The position numbers were made by a program, and so were the translations under genes. Below are positions 46,161 through 58,630 of a stretch of DNA of 64,000 bases, in pieces. The notes under the pieces were generated by a model. That model ran no database searches and had not been told where the DNA came from. It worked only from the letters and a program-made list of their open reading frames with translations. The stretch lies in NCBI RefSeq assembly GCF_000283155.1, contig NW_004454281.1:130066-194065 (forward strand). The letters run 5' to 3'. Source of the stretch: Ceratotherium simum simum. Lineage: Eukaryota > Chordata > Mammalia > Perissodactyla > Rhinocerotidae. The first letter of the stretch is position 1; each line of letters starts with the position of its first letter.

Positions 46161-49100
46161 ATCTGAAGCATGGTGGCAGCCCCAAGGACCAGCTCCTGGA
46201 GGGACTCTGTCCCTGTGTCCTCGTATCGTTACATATTTGGAGCATCATGGGAACAGATTCCTAAATGGGCAGAGGCCTAAATGGCAAGGCACCCATGCTG
46301 GGGCTGCAGGGGGACAGAGGCCATGCAAGGCCCCCCATCCAACACCCTCAGGTCTAAGCTCAGGGCATCAGGCGCTGGCAGAAGTAGCCGGACACTGTGA
46401 AGCAGCCCATTTGAGTTATGAATTCTGTCACTGGGGGAAGGATGGGCACTTCCTGCGGCTGAGGGAGGGCGCTCCCGGGGTGGGGGGCCCGCCTTGGAGG
46501 ACAGCAGCCCTGCCCACTAGTGAAGCAGGTCCCAGACCTCCAGATGAGCCACTCACCTGCAGGGGACGGTGACACAAGTGTGGGCAGAGACTAGAAGCCT
46601 GGAGAGGGTGGAGAGGTGTGGTCCTCTCCCCCACAGAGATTATACACCATTTAATGAGCGGAAACAGGTTCGGGGGTTGTGGGCCTTGAGCAAGGAGCCA
46701 GGTTACTGTAGGACCTGAGAAGGATCCTCAACTCTCAGAGCCCCCGGAGGGCCAGAGACCTTGGTGAGGTTCATGACCCATGGCAGGCGCCCTTTCCTGG
46801 GAAGATGAGGGTGGTTATCGGTGGGTTTAATGATGGGAAATCCAGAAATTGCACACATGTGGCCCCACAGAGACGCCAGGCCAGGCTGCCCAGCTTCCCT
46901 CCCTGCGCCCTGCTTGTGATGCCCCCAGAGAGTCACCCTGCGTGGGAGGGCTCCTCCAGTCTTGCTCCACCTCCTTTCTCGCCTCTTGCTGTCTGCTCGT
47001 GAATGAAGAACCCATGTTGCAACGCGGCCGGGGCAGCTGCCAGCCCCTTGACCCTCATCCAATCTCTTGTTAGTCCAGAACTAACGAGGGTCCACCGTCC
47101 GTGAAAGGGGCGTGTCCTCCCGGCAGGGTCGGGTCAGAGGTGAGAAGAGGCCCTTGGGTCAAGGGGGGTCGGGAGGCATCCTAGGCCCGAGGTTCTGGCA
47201 CTGGCAAGGGCCTGGAGGCTGGACCCGGCGCAGAGCCTGGAGCAGCCCCCTGCGGCTACAGTGTGGTGGGGCCGTGGCTGCCCCAACAGAGCTGGGCCCC
47301 AGAGGAGCAGGTACCAGGAGGAAAATAAGGCTGGGCGGGCAGGGTGGCCCCGAGTAGCATGGCTGCCCTGAGGGGGAGGCAGGATGTGCACCCAGCTACC
47401 CCCAGGCAGCTCCGCAGCCGTTGTGGACTCTTGGGGGAACTCGGGGCCAGCACCGCCCCTCAGGCCCCAGTCCCATGTGTGGACGCCTTGGCCTGCCTCG
47501 CCGTGTGTGAGAGCTGGAGGGTGAGGCTATGAGCACCTCGACGCTCTTCTTGCTTTCCAAGTCAAAGGCACAGCTAATAGTGATTCTGCTGACTGAGCAC
47601 CACCTCATTAGGCCGCTGGTCACGCAACCAGGGCCTGGGCCACTGAGACCAACCTTAGCCAAGCAGTCCTGAGTCCCCTTCACGCCCTACAGATAAATGG
47701 CCCCACAGGACCCAGGTTAGACACTCCTCCTCATGCCGACCAACTGCCCATGCACACTCCGGGCCCTGCCTGCCTCAGTTTACTCTCTCTTCCTTGTCTG
47801 GAGCCTGTGGATGCATCCCCATGGTCAGCCACAGGGTGGGGGAGGCACAGTCCAGCACCCGCCCCGCCTTCCCAGGGCCAGGACCCACTGCAGGCCTTAC
47901 CATCAGCTCCCGCTCCCCATTCCCCCCAGGACTGCAGGGTCAGCGATGCCCCCCTAGCCACCAGTGTGATGAGCCAAACAGTGCCCTATTCTTCCCAGGT
48001 GCACGGCTTTGAGGACGGCAGAGCCAAATCCTTCCTGGTCCCCAAGTGTCCTCATCCTGTGTCTGTAAGTCACTGCATGTGCTGTTTGCCCCTTTCTGTC
48101 CTTTCCCTTCGAAGCCTCAGGAGCGAGGGGAGTTCACACTGCCTTATAAGACTCTGGGACGTCAAGCTCATGGACCTGCTGTGCCCTGAGCAGCAAGTAT
48201 TTCTGAGAAAATCTTCCTAACTTTGAGGTGCTTCGACAGTTCATGCATCCTGGGACACCAGCCCCCTGCGAGGTTGAGAGGTGTTGGGGAACACCATGTC
48301 CCTCCCAGCCCCAGGACACTGCCAGTCTGCAGGCACCATTTGGCAACAGAATAGAGTCAGGCAACAGCGATGGCGGCAGAGCCACTGTGAGCCACCTCGA
48401 CCAGTTCCTGCAGCAGCAGTGGGACAGGATACTATGGTGGGGATCCGAACCAGGGCCACGGGGCTGGCAGGAGCCGTGCCAGGATTCAAACCCACCTGGG
48501 ATCACACCCGCTCTGCCTGGGGCCATCGGACACCCCGCCTGACACAAGTGTCCTTCAGGCACAGGCCTGCCCCAGCACCACCACCGGGTCTCTGGGCGTG
48601 GTGCTGCCAGCAGACATGGACACAGGGCCCGCATCCCCCGGCGGTGGTGCCTGCCTGGGAGACCCTTCCTCATGGCTTCTGGCCCCGCATGCGTCCCCAT
48701 CACTCCACGCAGCCCCAGGCTAGAGCCGGCTCCCTGAGTGACAACAATTAGGGCCACGGCTGGCAGAACAGCCTGCTCCCCGCAAAGCACCTGACATGGC
48801 AGCAGCTCCCCGGGGGCCGCGCGCTCTGGCTGTGGCGTTTGGAATCCACTGCTTTCTGCTGTAAAAATGGAAACATCCCTTATGTGAGACACAAGCTGGC
48901 AAGGAGAACACCACCGCGAAATCTCGCACCCCGAGGCGGGCAGGCGGTGGCCAGGCCTGCCAGGCAGGAAGGGCTGCGCGGGGGAAGCCAAGAGCCTGGG
49001 GTATCAGGGGCGAGGCGCAGACCCCCAGCCAGACAACCCTGCTGGGAACATCAGTGAGGCCTTCCCTGCCTCGAGCAGCCGTTTTCCAAAAACGCCAACG

Positions 49101-50138
49101 GAGCCAGCTACATCCGGCTTTCAGTGCTGCTCGGAGCTGCTGGAATAGCTGTGAGGAAGGTAGGCGTGCGAGTGCGGTCCGGGGGGCCATCCAAATCAGA
49201 GAGAGCAGCTACCCGGGCCCAGAGGCACGGCCAGCCGGGTGTCTACAGTTCTGCTGCCAGGTGGAGTGTGGGGTCAAGGATGTGTGTCTGTGCGGCGAGG
49301 AGGGGCCCTGAGCTGCACCAGGTGGTCCTGGTTGGGGCTTTGGAACCAAACATGCCAGCGAAGCACACACAGGACTTTCGTGTCCCCTAGACACAGTCAG
49401 TCTGCGCAGCGCACCCTGATGACCCCACCCAGAAGCACAGACCCTGGAGTCAGAGTCACCCCACTTTCCTGGCCAGACGCTCCTTCCCAGCCCCTCCACC
49501 CCCAGGCACTGCTCAGCTGCTGGCTCAGCACCTCAAGTCTGAAGTCCTCGAGCTAACTAAAGCAGCGCCGGCAAACGCCCACCAGCACGCGGAGCCCATG
49601 TGTGCCTGCGAAACGCCCCCACCCAGCAGGGCCCTTCTCACCTCAGATTCACAGGAACCCGGCACGGCGCCCCTTTGCTCTGGCTCACGGTGGATGCTGG
49701 CCAGTGGAGGCCAAGACCCAAAGGGGCTGGCCCCGGGCCGTGTCCCCAAGGCAGCCCCGTGTGGAGCCCGGAGCCTCCAGCTTGCCTGTTGGGGGCAGGG
49801 GAATCTGGCAGCCTCCTCTGCAGTGTGGTCTCAGAGCCCATGGCAGGCCCACCCTGTTGGCACTTTCCCTGTGGGGTTGCTGGTAACCATAAGGCCAAGA
49901 GGAGGGCGAGGGCTGTGTCCTCCAGCCCCAGAGCCTGTGCCCAGTGCCCAAGGCCCAAGCTGGTAATGACCACATGGTCAACAGCATCTAGCCAAGGCTC
50001 CACTCAGGGGGCCCCCAGCCTCCTGGGCACGTCACCCGGTGCCAGGAACCAGGCATTCAGCTACTGCTCCGGGCCCACTCAGCCATCAAAATTGACGCCC
50101 AGGAAGCCAAAGCCATGCAGATGTAAAACCGGGACCAC
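46161..50138. other. intergenic stretch, one MIR, no gene
   Basis: GC-rich. An antisense MIR lies at about 48360-48510. The 285-codon minus-strand frame 48134-48991 crosses this MIR and is rejected as a gene. No other element recognised. Confidence 0.5.
48360..48510 (-). repeat. MIR SINE fragment, antisense
   Basis: 'ggcaggagccgtgccagg attcaaacccacctgg' is the reverse complement of the MIR left core (cctgggttcgaatcccggctctgcc). Confidence 0.55.
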
Positions 50139-50464
50139 CCACGCACTCACACGTTTGCACACTCACTCACATGTTTGTTAACACATGCTGACTCACACGC
50201 ACACTTATCACAAACATGCACACTCACACTAACTCACACAGTGCACAGGCTCTCATGCACACTCACGACACACTCGCATACCCACAGGCTCACTCACATG
50301 CATGTACATCACACATACACACTCATATGCTTGCTCACTTGCTCACATTCTCACACACCCAACGTGTGCATTCACGCACTCATACACATACACAGACATG
50401 CTCACGCACACTCACCCTTGCACACTCACATGCTCACACTGACAATTCACACATACACAAGCAC
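50139..50464. repeat. CA-rich degenerate tandem array (cactcacatg words)
   Basis: More than 300 bases built of cactcaca/catgctca/acacatac words of about 8-20 bases in irregular order. No constant spacer or repeat pair, so it is simple-sequence DNA and not a CRISPR-like array. Confidence 0.8.
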
Positions 50465-53400
50465 AGTTTGTCTTTTGGTTCTCACTCAGGCCTGTTGCAC
50501 AGACCCATCGCTGACACTCTGAGGTGGGTGTCCCACCTGCGACTGCTGCCTAATGCCCTCTCCCATGTGTCAGGCTAGCAGCTGTGGGCCCTCTGGCTAC
50601 CCCAGACCTTCTCCCTGCACCCCACTGACACCATGTCTGCCCTCATCACCCAGAGAGGCCCTGGGCTGACCCATGAGCAGGCGAGTGGGGAGCGTATCTG
50701 CTCAGCTGCCCACTTGCTTGGTGGCTGTGTATACTGGGCACCATGGGACTGGGCATCCTGGGGCCCTGGGCAGGCGTGTGGTCGGTGTGGGGCAGCCAGG
50801 ACTTGGGATCTGCCCTGTGGGACTAGGGGGACAGAAATGAGGCAGAAAAGATGGGGGCAAAGGCCCCTTCCCGCGTAAAACTCATCCCTGAGATTACCAG
50901 AGGCGGGAAAACACGTGGTCCAGGGGGACCTCGTGAGAAGTAGCAGCAAAGGCCTCGAGGAGACACTGAGTCGTACTCCTGGGCCGAGACAGGGCAGGGA
51001 TCAAGGTTGACCCCAGGGCCCAGGCACTGGGAGCTAGACAGAGGGGCCTTGCTGGGTGGACAGCGTGGAGTCAGAGCTGCGAAGACCCCACTGCCCGGGG
51101 CGGCACCACGGGTCTCAAGCAGCCCAGCCCCTCCACACATCAGGCAGCAGCCGAGGGGCAGCCGAGCCTGCAGGGTAGGCGGGGGGGGGGGGGGGCAGGG
51201 CAGAGGAGGGGAGGGGTGCTAGGGGGCATGCTGATAGTTGGCTGTCTCAGTTCAGAGTCCCCCAAAGTAGCTGTGCATGGAAAGCGACACTCAGGAGTGA
51301 AGGAAGCTGCACAGGGGAGGGATGCCCAGCAGAGACGAGCCTCCTGCGAGGCCAAGGCCAGCCTGGTCCCATGGGAGCACACAGCAGGAGCGGCTTCCGG
51401 AGCTGTCGGGCCCTGGGCCAGGGGTCAGCTCTCGTACCCCACGCTGGTCAGACACTGACTGCGGGCCTGAGCCCCCTGACCACCATCACACCGGCCCGGC
51501 CCCGCCCATACCTGAGCGGCCCCCGAGCATTTGGTGCCAAGCAAATGGGCTTGTTGACCAAGTTTGCACTGGGTTTGCTCAGCATCCAGGGTCTCCCACA
51601 GTAGCCCACCTACAACTTCAAGCCCTGCCCAGTGCCCTGGGCCCTGCCCGGCGAGGCCCTGGCCGCTCCCAACTGGTGGGGCAGAGTTCCAATGTGGCTG
51701 CCGGTGGGGCCTGCCCCCAGCGAGGCCAAGGTCCGGCTCACTCACACAGCCAGGACAGGGCAGGACCTTCCAGCACCAGGCAGTTCCAGCTTTCAAGAAG
51801 GAGGATTTGGGGTCCCAGGATAGCACCCCAGGACCATCCATGCCTATGCTCACAGAGAAGCAAGGGGGAGAAGCCCACCCAGTTCTCTAGGGCTGGGTGG
51901 GGCAGGTAGAGTTTCCGGCTGGCACGGCAAGCCATCCTTGTCACCCGGAGGAGACCAGGCTCCCAAGAGTGGGCTGAGGGAGCGAGCGGGGGACCTGGAC
52001 TCACCACGGTGGACAGAGGTGTACGGTGCTGCAGTGATAGAGGGAAGCGAGCCTAGATGGCATGACTCAGCCGGCTGTGGTCCCCACCATAGTAGGGGGC
52101 AGCCCGGGGGTCCTGGCCTGTTCTAACTTTCTGATTGTCACAGGACACCCAGGCCTATCTGTCTGTGAGCAGGGACTGGCTTGGGGAGGGCCCAGGTGGA
52201 GGCCGCCACACCAGTGGGCGGTACCGTCAGGGCTGGGGCTGGGGCTGTAACTGACATTCTCCCCCCAGCCCCATTGCCCCCCGAGGCTCAGACACCCAGA
52301 GCTCAGAGACCAGAGCTGCCGGGGACAGGGACCTCGAGTGGGAAGATGTGGCTGGCCTGGTGGGGCCTCAGCTTGCACTTGGCTGGCATCATGGGCACCC
52401 GGTCTCCCGCCCATCCTGGGCACTGGCCTAGGTGTGCGGTGGGCTGCTCCACCCTGGTGCCCTGCCCCCGCACAGCTCCTGGAGGCTGCCCAGGGAGCCC
52501 GGCCCTCAGCATGCCCTTTGCTCTTCGGGATCAGGACTTCTCCTATGCGGCCCCATGGACCACTAGGTAAGGTCAGGGGCCATAGCCCGACTGGGCTGCC
52601 CCTGCTGACAAATGGGAGGGGCTGCCAGAGACTACCAGGTGGATGGTCCACAGGAGCCCTGTCTCACGCTGGGCCAGGGTCTGCAGGCCTGGTGTTTAAT
52701 CGGGGCAGGGAGTTTTGTTGCTTCAGCACAGCCCTACACCAGCCCAGCTGGGTAGCCCAGCTGGGGAGGGGAACTGAGGTCAGGCACACACCCGACACAC
52801 TCCAGGATCCGTGGCCAGACCCCCGCGGAGGGGGGATGACACAGCTTCCTGGAGGGGCTGGTCTGGGCCTGGAAACCCCAGCCACTGCCTGGGGCTGGCT
52901 TGGTCACCGCCACCAGGCTTTTCTTTGTACCTTTTTTTCAGAGAGGGGTGGTGTGTGTTGGGGGACATCCATGAAGAATTTAACCCTCAGAGTCCCCAAA
53001 GCCAATCACGCTGACACCGCCCAGCAGCCCCCAAGCTGCAGGGCACCGATTGCCTCTCTCCCAGGCTCTGAGAAAGGTGGCCCCTTCCAGGCCCCCCTGG
53101 GCACTCACCCGCCGCTCTAGGCCTCCCAGGCCCCTCACAGCCCCCAGAGTCAGGCTGGCATGGGCCTGTGGCACTGAGACCAGGCCCAGCGCTGGCTCAC
53201 CTGTTCTTTCTCAGCCAGTGTCTGCCAGTGCCACCCATCACTGCCACAGGCTGGGAGGAAGAGCGCAGCAGAGACCGCACTCCAGTGCTCTGGAGCCCAT
53301 CCTGAGTCCTGACCCTGGGCATCACGAGGCCCAGGGACGCCTGAGGTGCCCATGGGGTCCCCAGCCACATTCTCAGGTTCAAGTAGCTGGAACAAGGGGG

Positions 53401-56394
53401 CGACCACCCTGCTCTACTCCATCCCCACCTGCCCCACAGCAGAAGAGGGGAGGGCAGGCTGGGGCAGGGAGGCTGAGCAGAGGGCACAGGGGAACCCTGG
53501 CGGCGGACGAGGGAGGTCCCGCGCTGGGGGTCCCTCACATGCTGAGGATCCGCACACCCGGTCTGGACAGTCACGGTTGCCACCGTGCGTCCTGTGGAGG
53601 CTCATCGCCATCCCTTTGCCACAGGGCTTGTCAAATGCGTGAGTGAACGAGTGAATGAGTGATGCATCACTGGCTGCCCCTGGAGTTACACCAAGGCCAC
53701 CAAGGCTCAGTGGGGACGACGGGACTAGCCTGGTATCACACAGCCAGTGGGGGAGGGGTCAGCCCCTGGTCCCCGCCTGGCCAGAGGAGAAGGGACTTCA
53801 CAGAAGGTTCCCCCAGAGGCTGGGCTGGAACATGACCCTGCCTCTGTCCCCAAGGCCACCCCCTCACACCCTTGTCTGTCCCCAGTGCCGCCTGGGCCAG
53901 GAGTTGATCACCTGATTGAGAGCGGCATTTAAGTGCCCAGGGAGAAAAACCAATTCTCCCGGTTCCACTTTAATCCAACAGTTCCATTTATGATAAATTT
54001 CCCTGTGCCCAGGGTCACCACCAAGCCACCGTGCCCAGCAGAGATTAGCTGCCAGGTCAGGAGTGCCGAGGCGACAGAGGCTGTACTGGGGCCTCGGCTC
54101 TACCCCACACATGTGCAGTCCAGGCTCACTGCAAGACCGCCCCTGCCTGTCGGGGGCCACTCCAGCCACTCGCTCTCTCTAAGGTGTCAGTGACTAGCTG
54201 CAGCCTCAGTTGAGAGGGTGAAACGCGTCACCAGGTGGGCCTGCACGACAGGGGCCTGATGAGCAAGTGGACGCGCCTTCCTCTGCTCTGGGTGTTTCAG
54301 ACCTGCCACTCAGGGAGGCCTCCAGAGCACTTTGCCAGAGGGCCCCTGAGGCAGGACATGGTAGTCCCTCCTGTATCTGACCAGGAATCGGACTCTGAGC
54401 CCCCTGCAGACCCAATTCAGACTCCACCCTGCAGTGCTCCTGGCCTGGGGGCACCTAAGCCCCCGTAGGCTCGAGGGGCTCGCACACGGCCCAACAGAGG
54501 CACAGTACCCTCAGGGCCTCCCTGACTCCCTCCCCTTGGAACCACAGAGAGGGTCCAGGGATCTCAGGCAAAACATCTGAGGGGCAGGGTGTAGGGGCCG
54601 GATAATGGGAGGCGAGGCCCCAGACCAGAGAGGAGCTGCTTCCAGTTGTGGCAGAAGGAGCGTGGAGCACGTGCTGTGTGTCTGAGGCCCTCGGCCTGTC
54701 CCGCTGCAGGGAAAGGGACCCTTGCAAGCAGGGGCTTTGTCCCGGCCCCAGTCCAGCCATCAGGCCCTGCTGAGGTGCCCCACATGGAGCTGGAGTCTGG
54801 GCAGACTGGGCTCACCCAGCTCCTCAGAGCCAGGCGGAGCCCCTAGCCCCTCCCCAGCGTGGCCGCAACAGCAGGTGTGACGGACCCTGAGCTGGCCTGA
54901 GCCTCCCTCCATGGCTTTGGGGGGCCAGCCTGAGTGCAGGTGTCAGACCTCAGCTCCGGTCCACCTGCTGGAGGCCAGCCGAACCTCAGCTTCCTCACCG
55001 TGACCCAGTGACGTTGTGGGGCCAGATTGACCATGTCGAAGCCCAGCCGCGCATGGCCCCTCGGAGGAAGGAGCCGGCGCTGGAGGGCGAGTGGATTCGG
55101 CAGCGGGCAATATTTGCGGAATTGAATCGAATCTGTCACCTGGGAGCCGTGCGTGTTCTGGTTAGTTCTGTGGTTTCTGCCGCAGGCGGGAACAGCCCAG
55201 TGTGAGGGCCCCTCAGGCCGCAGGGCCGAGCCGGTGGAGCCCCGTGTCCTCCAGACACCCTGGCTGGGCGGGGTGGGAGGGGCCAAGGCTGGGCGGGCGG
55301 GTGGCTGGCAAGTGCCAGCGACGGGGTGGCCGGCAGGGGTCTCAAGCTGAGGGGCTCTGCCCTGGCCCCCAGGACGCTGAGGCCCACGGCGCAGGCCCCA
55401 GCCCGTCCTGGGTCCCGGCTGCCCTTCATGAGACGGGCGCGTGGGGCCATGTCCCAGCGGTGAGGCAGCGCGGTGCTGGTTAGCATCTGGGGAGGGCAGA
55501 CGGAGGGGCAGTGAGGACAAGAGCAGCGGCACAGCCTGGGGCTGTGCCCCCCAGGGAAGCCCAGTCAGGTGGGCCGCAGCCGGCTGAGGCCTGCACTGCC
55601 TCGGAGGGTGCCCTCCTAGCGGCCCTCCACCACGGTGCCATGGGAGGGACTCCGAGGGTTGCCCGAGGGCTGGCTGCCCAACTCCAATCCCCAAAACCCA
55701 AGTTGGACTAGTCGTGTTTAGAGAGCGGCAAAGCTGCTTACGTCTGAGCCGGGGCTCAGCAGATTATGCTGGCCGAGAGAGGGCCCAGCGCGTGAAGGGT
55801 GATCTGACAAAAAACTGCACAAAACAAGTGTTCACTGAGGACAAACTCAAGGGGATGACCCGCTTGGGCTCACCTCCCGCCCGCCAGGTAAACACCTTCT
55901 CGGGTCGGTGCTCGGGGACCACGGGGGCAGACACGGGGCAGGTCATAGCCACCAGGCCCCGAGGCCACCGTGTGGGGTCAGGACTGCCCATGGAAGAAGA
56001 ACATGTGGCCCAGGAGGCAGCCACTCAGGCCCCGTCGTGGGCTTGTGATTCAGTCGCTTACCTGTGTCTCTCTCAGAGGCCCAGGACTCAGCACCTGGGA
56101 AGCATGATGTGTGTTTTATTACCACGTCCATTCCAGCAACTGGGAAAGCCTCAGAGGCCGAGGCCCCGCAGGCCAGCCCGGGTCCAGGGGCCCTGAACAC
56201 AGCCTGGGCCTGGAGGGGACACTGAGGCAGGGCCTGAGAGTGTTGCCTGGTAGGTGGGCCCTGGAGCCACGTAGCTGCTCCTGGCAGCTGTTCCTGGGAG
56301 AGGCCTCTTTACCACCCCCTCCCAGACCCCATGCACTGGGTGCCACAGGAAATAATCCACCTGTGTGACCTGCCAATCCCAGGCCAGCCAGGAG
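50465..56394. other. intergenic stretch, no gene
   Basis: GC-rich, with a 15-base G run at 51181-51195. An antisense MIR-like word is near 53725-53760. An AT-richer unique block at 53905-54010 holds a TTAAGTG (NKX2-type) motif at 53929. A block at 55000-55190 of mixed composition (attgaatcgaatctgtcacc) matches no repeat. No splice-flanked exon seen. Confidence 0.5.
51181..51195 (+). repeat. G15 homopolymer with adjacent G-runs
   Basis: Fifteen consecutive G followed by aggg, aggagggg and aggggt runs to 51217. Strong potential for G-quadruplex, and also a place where sequencing may miscount. Confidence 0.8.
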
Positions 56395-56450
56395 GGAGGA
56401 TGGCAAACTTTTATTTCAAAAATATGCAAATAAAATTCTTCCATCGTAAA
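56395..56450. promoter_or_regulatory. AT-rich patch with perfect octamer motif
   Basis: aaaaatatgcaaataaaatt contains ATGCAAAT (56424-56431), the POU/OCT consensus octamer, within a 50-base AT-rich patch in GC-rich DNA. AATAAA also occurs (56429). Function is inferred only from the motif. Confidence 0.3.
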
Positions 56451-57224
56451 GAGCCTGGCTGGCTCTGGGAGAGCAGAGTGAGTGAGAGCAGGGAGGCAGC
56501 GTGGGTTTCAAGAGCCTCTCTGCCCGGAGGAATACCATCTTGGGGTGGCCAAGCACCTGGTCACTGACAGACCACTTTACCAACAGAGAAACCAGCTCAG
56601 AAAGGGGCTTGCCCAGCCCTCACGGTGGTCTGGGCTCCGACGGGGTGGCCTATTTGCCCTGGCTGGTGTCTCTCCTGCCCCCAGGTCCTGGCAGCCAAGC
56701 CTGGCCCCTAGTCCCCACTGGGCTGGGTCCTCAGGGACACCCCACCCTGTCCCTGGCCTCCCTGCATCCTTGGGCAGGGGAGTGGTTCCCGGGCTGCTGG
56801 AGATGGAGAGGTAGGAAGGGATGGAGAGAAGAGGGCACAAAGGGGATGAGGACAGATGGCCTGGCAGGTGGGGGTGCTCCCCTGAGGGAGGCTGAGGCTG
56901 CCACGAAAGAGGGTGCCGAGGGGTGCCACAACCCACCCCCAAATCCCCCTTCCACTCGTCTCCCACAGCTCAAATGGCTGAGAGCAGAGCACATGGGGCA
57001 GGGGCAGTGGCGGACAGGCTGATGGAGCTTCGAAGTTGTTGGGCCATGAGGAGTGGGGGTGAGATGACCCTGGGATCCTCTGAGCTCTGCTCCTGGGGAC
57101 ACTCACCCCGAGTCATTTGTCACTCTTGGTGCCTCATGTCGGGGTCCTCGGGTCCTCTGGCTAGTTTCCCAGCTATCTGCAGCCAGCACTTGGCCGCCCC
57201 TCCCCTCGCGCCCCAGTCCCAGCT

Positions 57225-57560
57225 GCTTCGGCTGACCCCAAGCCAGCAAGGCCGTCAATTATTGAGCTTCTGCCTCTCAGCCTTCTCTCTGTTAGTACCT
57301 CGTAAAGATGGGGAAGATAAATCTCCTCTCGGCTTGCTTCTGCCGGCTGACAGGGAGCAGGCGGGCGCTGGCGATGGCAGCCCCGGCCCGGGCCCCGAGC
57401 CAGCACGGAGCATCGCGGGCAGCCTGCAGGGCTCCTTTGCTATTAAACCCATAATTCCTCGGAGACAAAGCCGGGCTCCCGGCTCCTCGGTTCCCGTGAT
57501 ACGGAGGGGTCCACCCACCAGTCATAACTGCGCACAAGGGTGCGACTTGCGGCCGCGCAC
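57225..57560. promoter_or_regulatory. mixed AT/CpG block, candidate conserved element
   Basis: Contains cgtcaattattgagcttctg, agataaatctcctctcggc, gctattaaacccataattcc and several CpG-rich words (gcggccgcgcac) without a known repeat. It lies in the otherwise feature-poor 3' flank. A 321-codon plus frame crosses it but shows no domain. Confidence 0.25.
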
Positions 57561-58529
57561 AGGCCGACTCCGCGGGCCTGTCAGGTTCCAGGAGCTGTGT
57601 TTAAACCTGTGCCAGTGGAAAGTTCCCGGGCACTGCCTGGGGGAATCACGGAGGCTGCGTGCTCACAGGGGAGGACTGCACGGGTTCTGTGAGGCCGGGC
57701 AGCCCAGGAGCACAGGCGCAGGACTTGCAGAGGCGAGCGAGGGGCTAGGACGCCTGGGGCACACAGCGCCCGGTCGCACGCCCTTGGCCACACCCGAGGT
57801 GACCATGGTGGTAACCGTGGTCACCCCTGGTGGAAGAGGCAGCCCCCGCCGCACCTTTCAAGAACAGAGCCATTGGCCACCGTGGTGATCTCTGGAGCCT
57901 GGGGGCAGCCAGCAGAGGGCAGGCACCTGCCCAGGCTGCCCTGAGGGCGAGGGCCACTCACAGCCCCACACCTCCAGCAAGGCACTTGTCCCAATGAAAA
58001 CGATGGACAATGATGTCATGGAGGGTGCAGGTCAGAGCCCTGTCCCACGGCGTGGCCAGGAGAATCTGTTGGCTGAGTTCAAGACCCCCCAGCTCCACAG
58101 GCCTTGGGGTAGCACCTGCAGGAAGTGGAGTGTGGGCCGAGGGGGGCAGTCACAAGGCAGCAAGATAAGGTGGGCTGGGGAGGGGCAGAACAGGGGTGAG
58201 GGTGGGACCCACTCTCAGATCCCCGCCCCCTGACAGAGCCACACACACCCTGTGGACCCTTTGTCCAGGGTCCACTCTTAAACCCCTTGGGCACATGGCC
58301 ACACAGAGGCTCTGTGAATCCTGGTGACTCCAGGCCAGTGGACCAAAATGCACGCAGAGCAGAGGGGCCTGGCCCACCCAGAGAGGGGTACTCAGCTGCT
58401 GGAGGCCTGACCGGAGACCCAGCCTGGCTCCAGCACCCCCCGACCCCTGTCCACATTCCCCTCCCCACTCTACCGCCTCCACGGGCAGTGGCTGAGACCC
58501 AGGTGACAGAGGCCCGGAGAGGCCACCCA

Positions 58530-58630
58530 GTCCCTGCAATTAGCAGTAATAAGTTGACAGGCGCCCAGCGCAGGCCACGATCGGGAGCCTATTGAGACTG
58601 ATAATTAACTCAACTAGACTGGGAAGAGGC
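58530..58630. promoter_or_regulatory. homeodomain-motif-rich patch
   Basis: gcaattagcagtaataagtt and gactgataattaactcaac carry CAATTAG, TAATAA and TAATTAAC cores within 70 bases, flanked by GC-rich DNA. No repeat family recognised. Confidence 0.25.

Noticed and set aside
48134..48991. 285-codon minus-strand open frame
   Set aside because: Contains an antisense MIR fragment and no protein domain.
50139..50464. Repeated cactcacatg words resembling an array
   Set aside because: No constant repeat with unique spacers, and this is mammalian DNA. Simple sequence, not CRISPR.
54843..55694. 283-codon minus-strand open frame
   Set aside because: Pro/Arg-rich stop-poor frame with overlapping alternatives on both strands and no domain.
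56923..57888. 321-codon plus-strand open frame
   Set aside because: Longest uninterrupted shadow frame after RTN4R, but composition is biased and no family is recognisable. It spans a block better read as non-coding.
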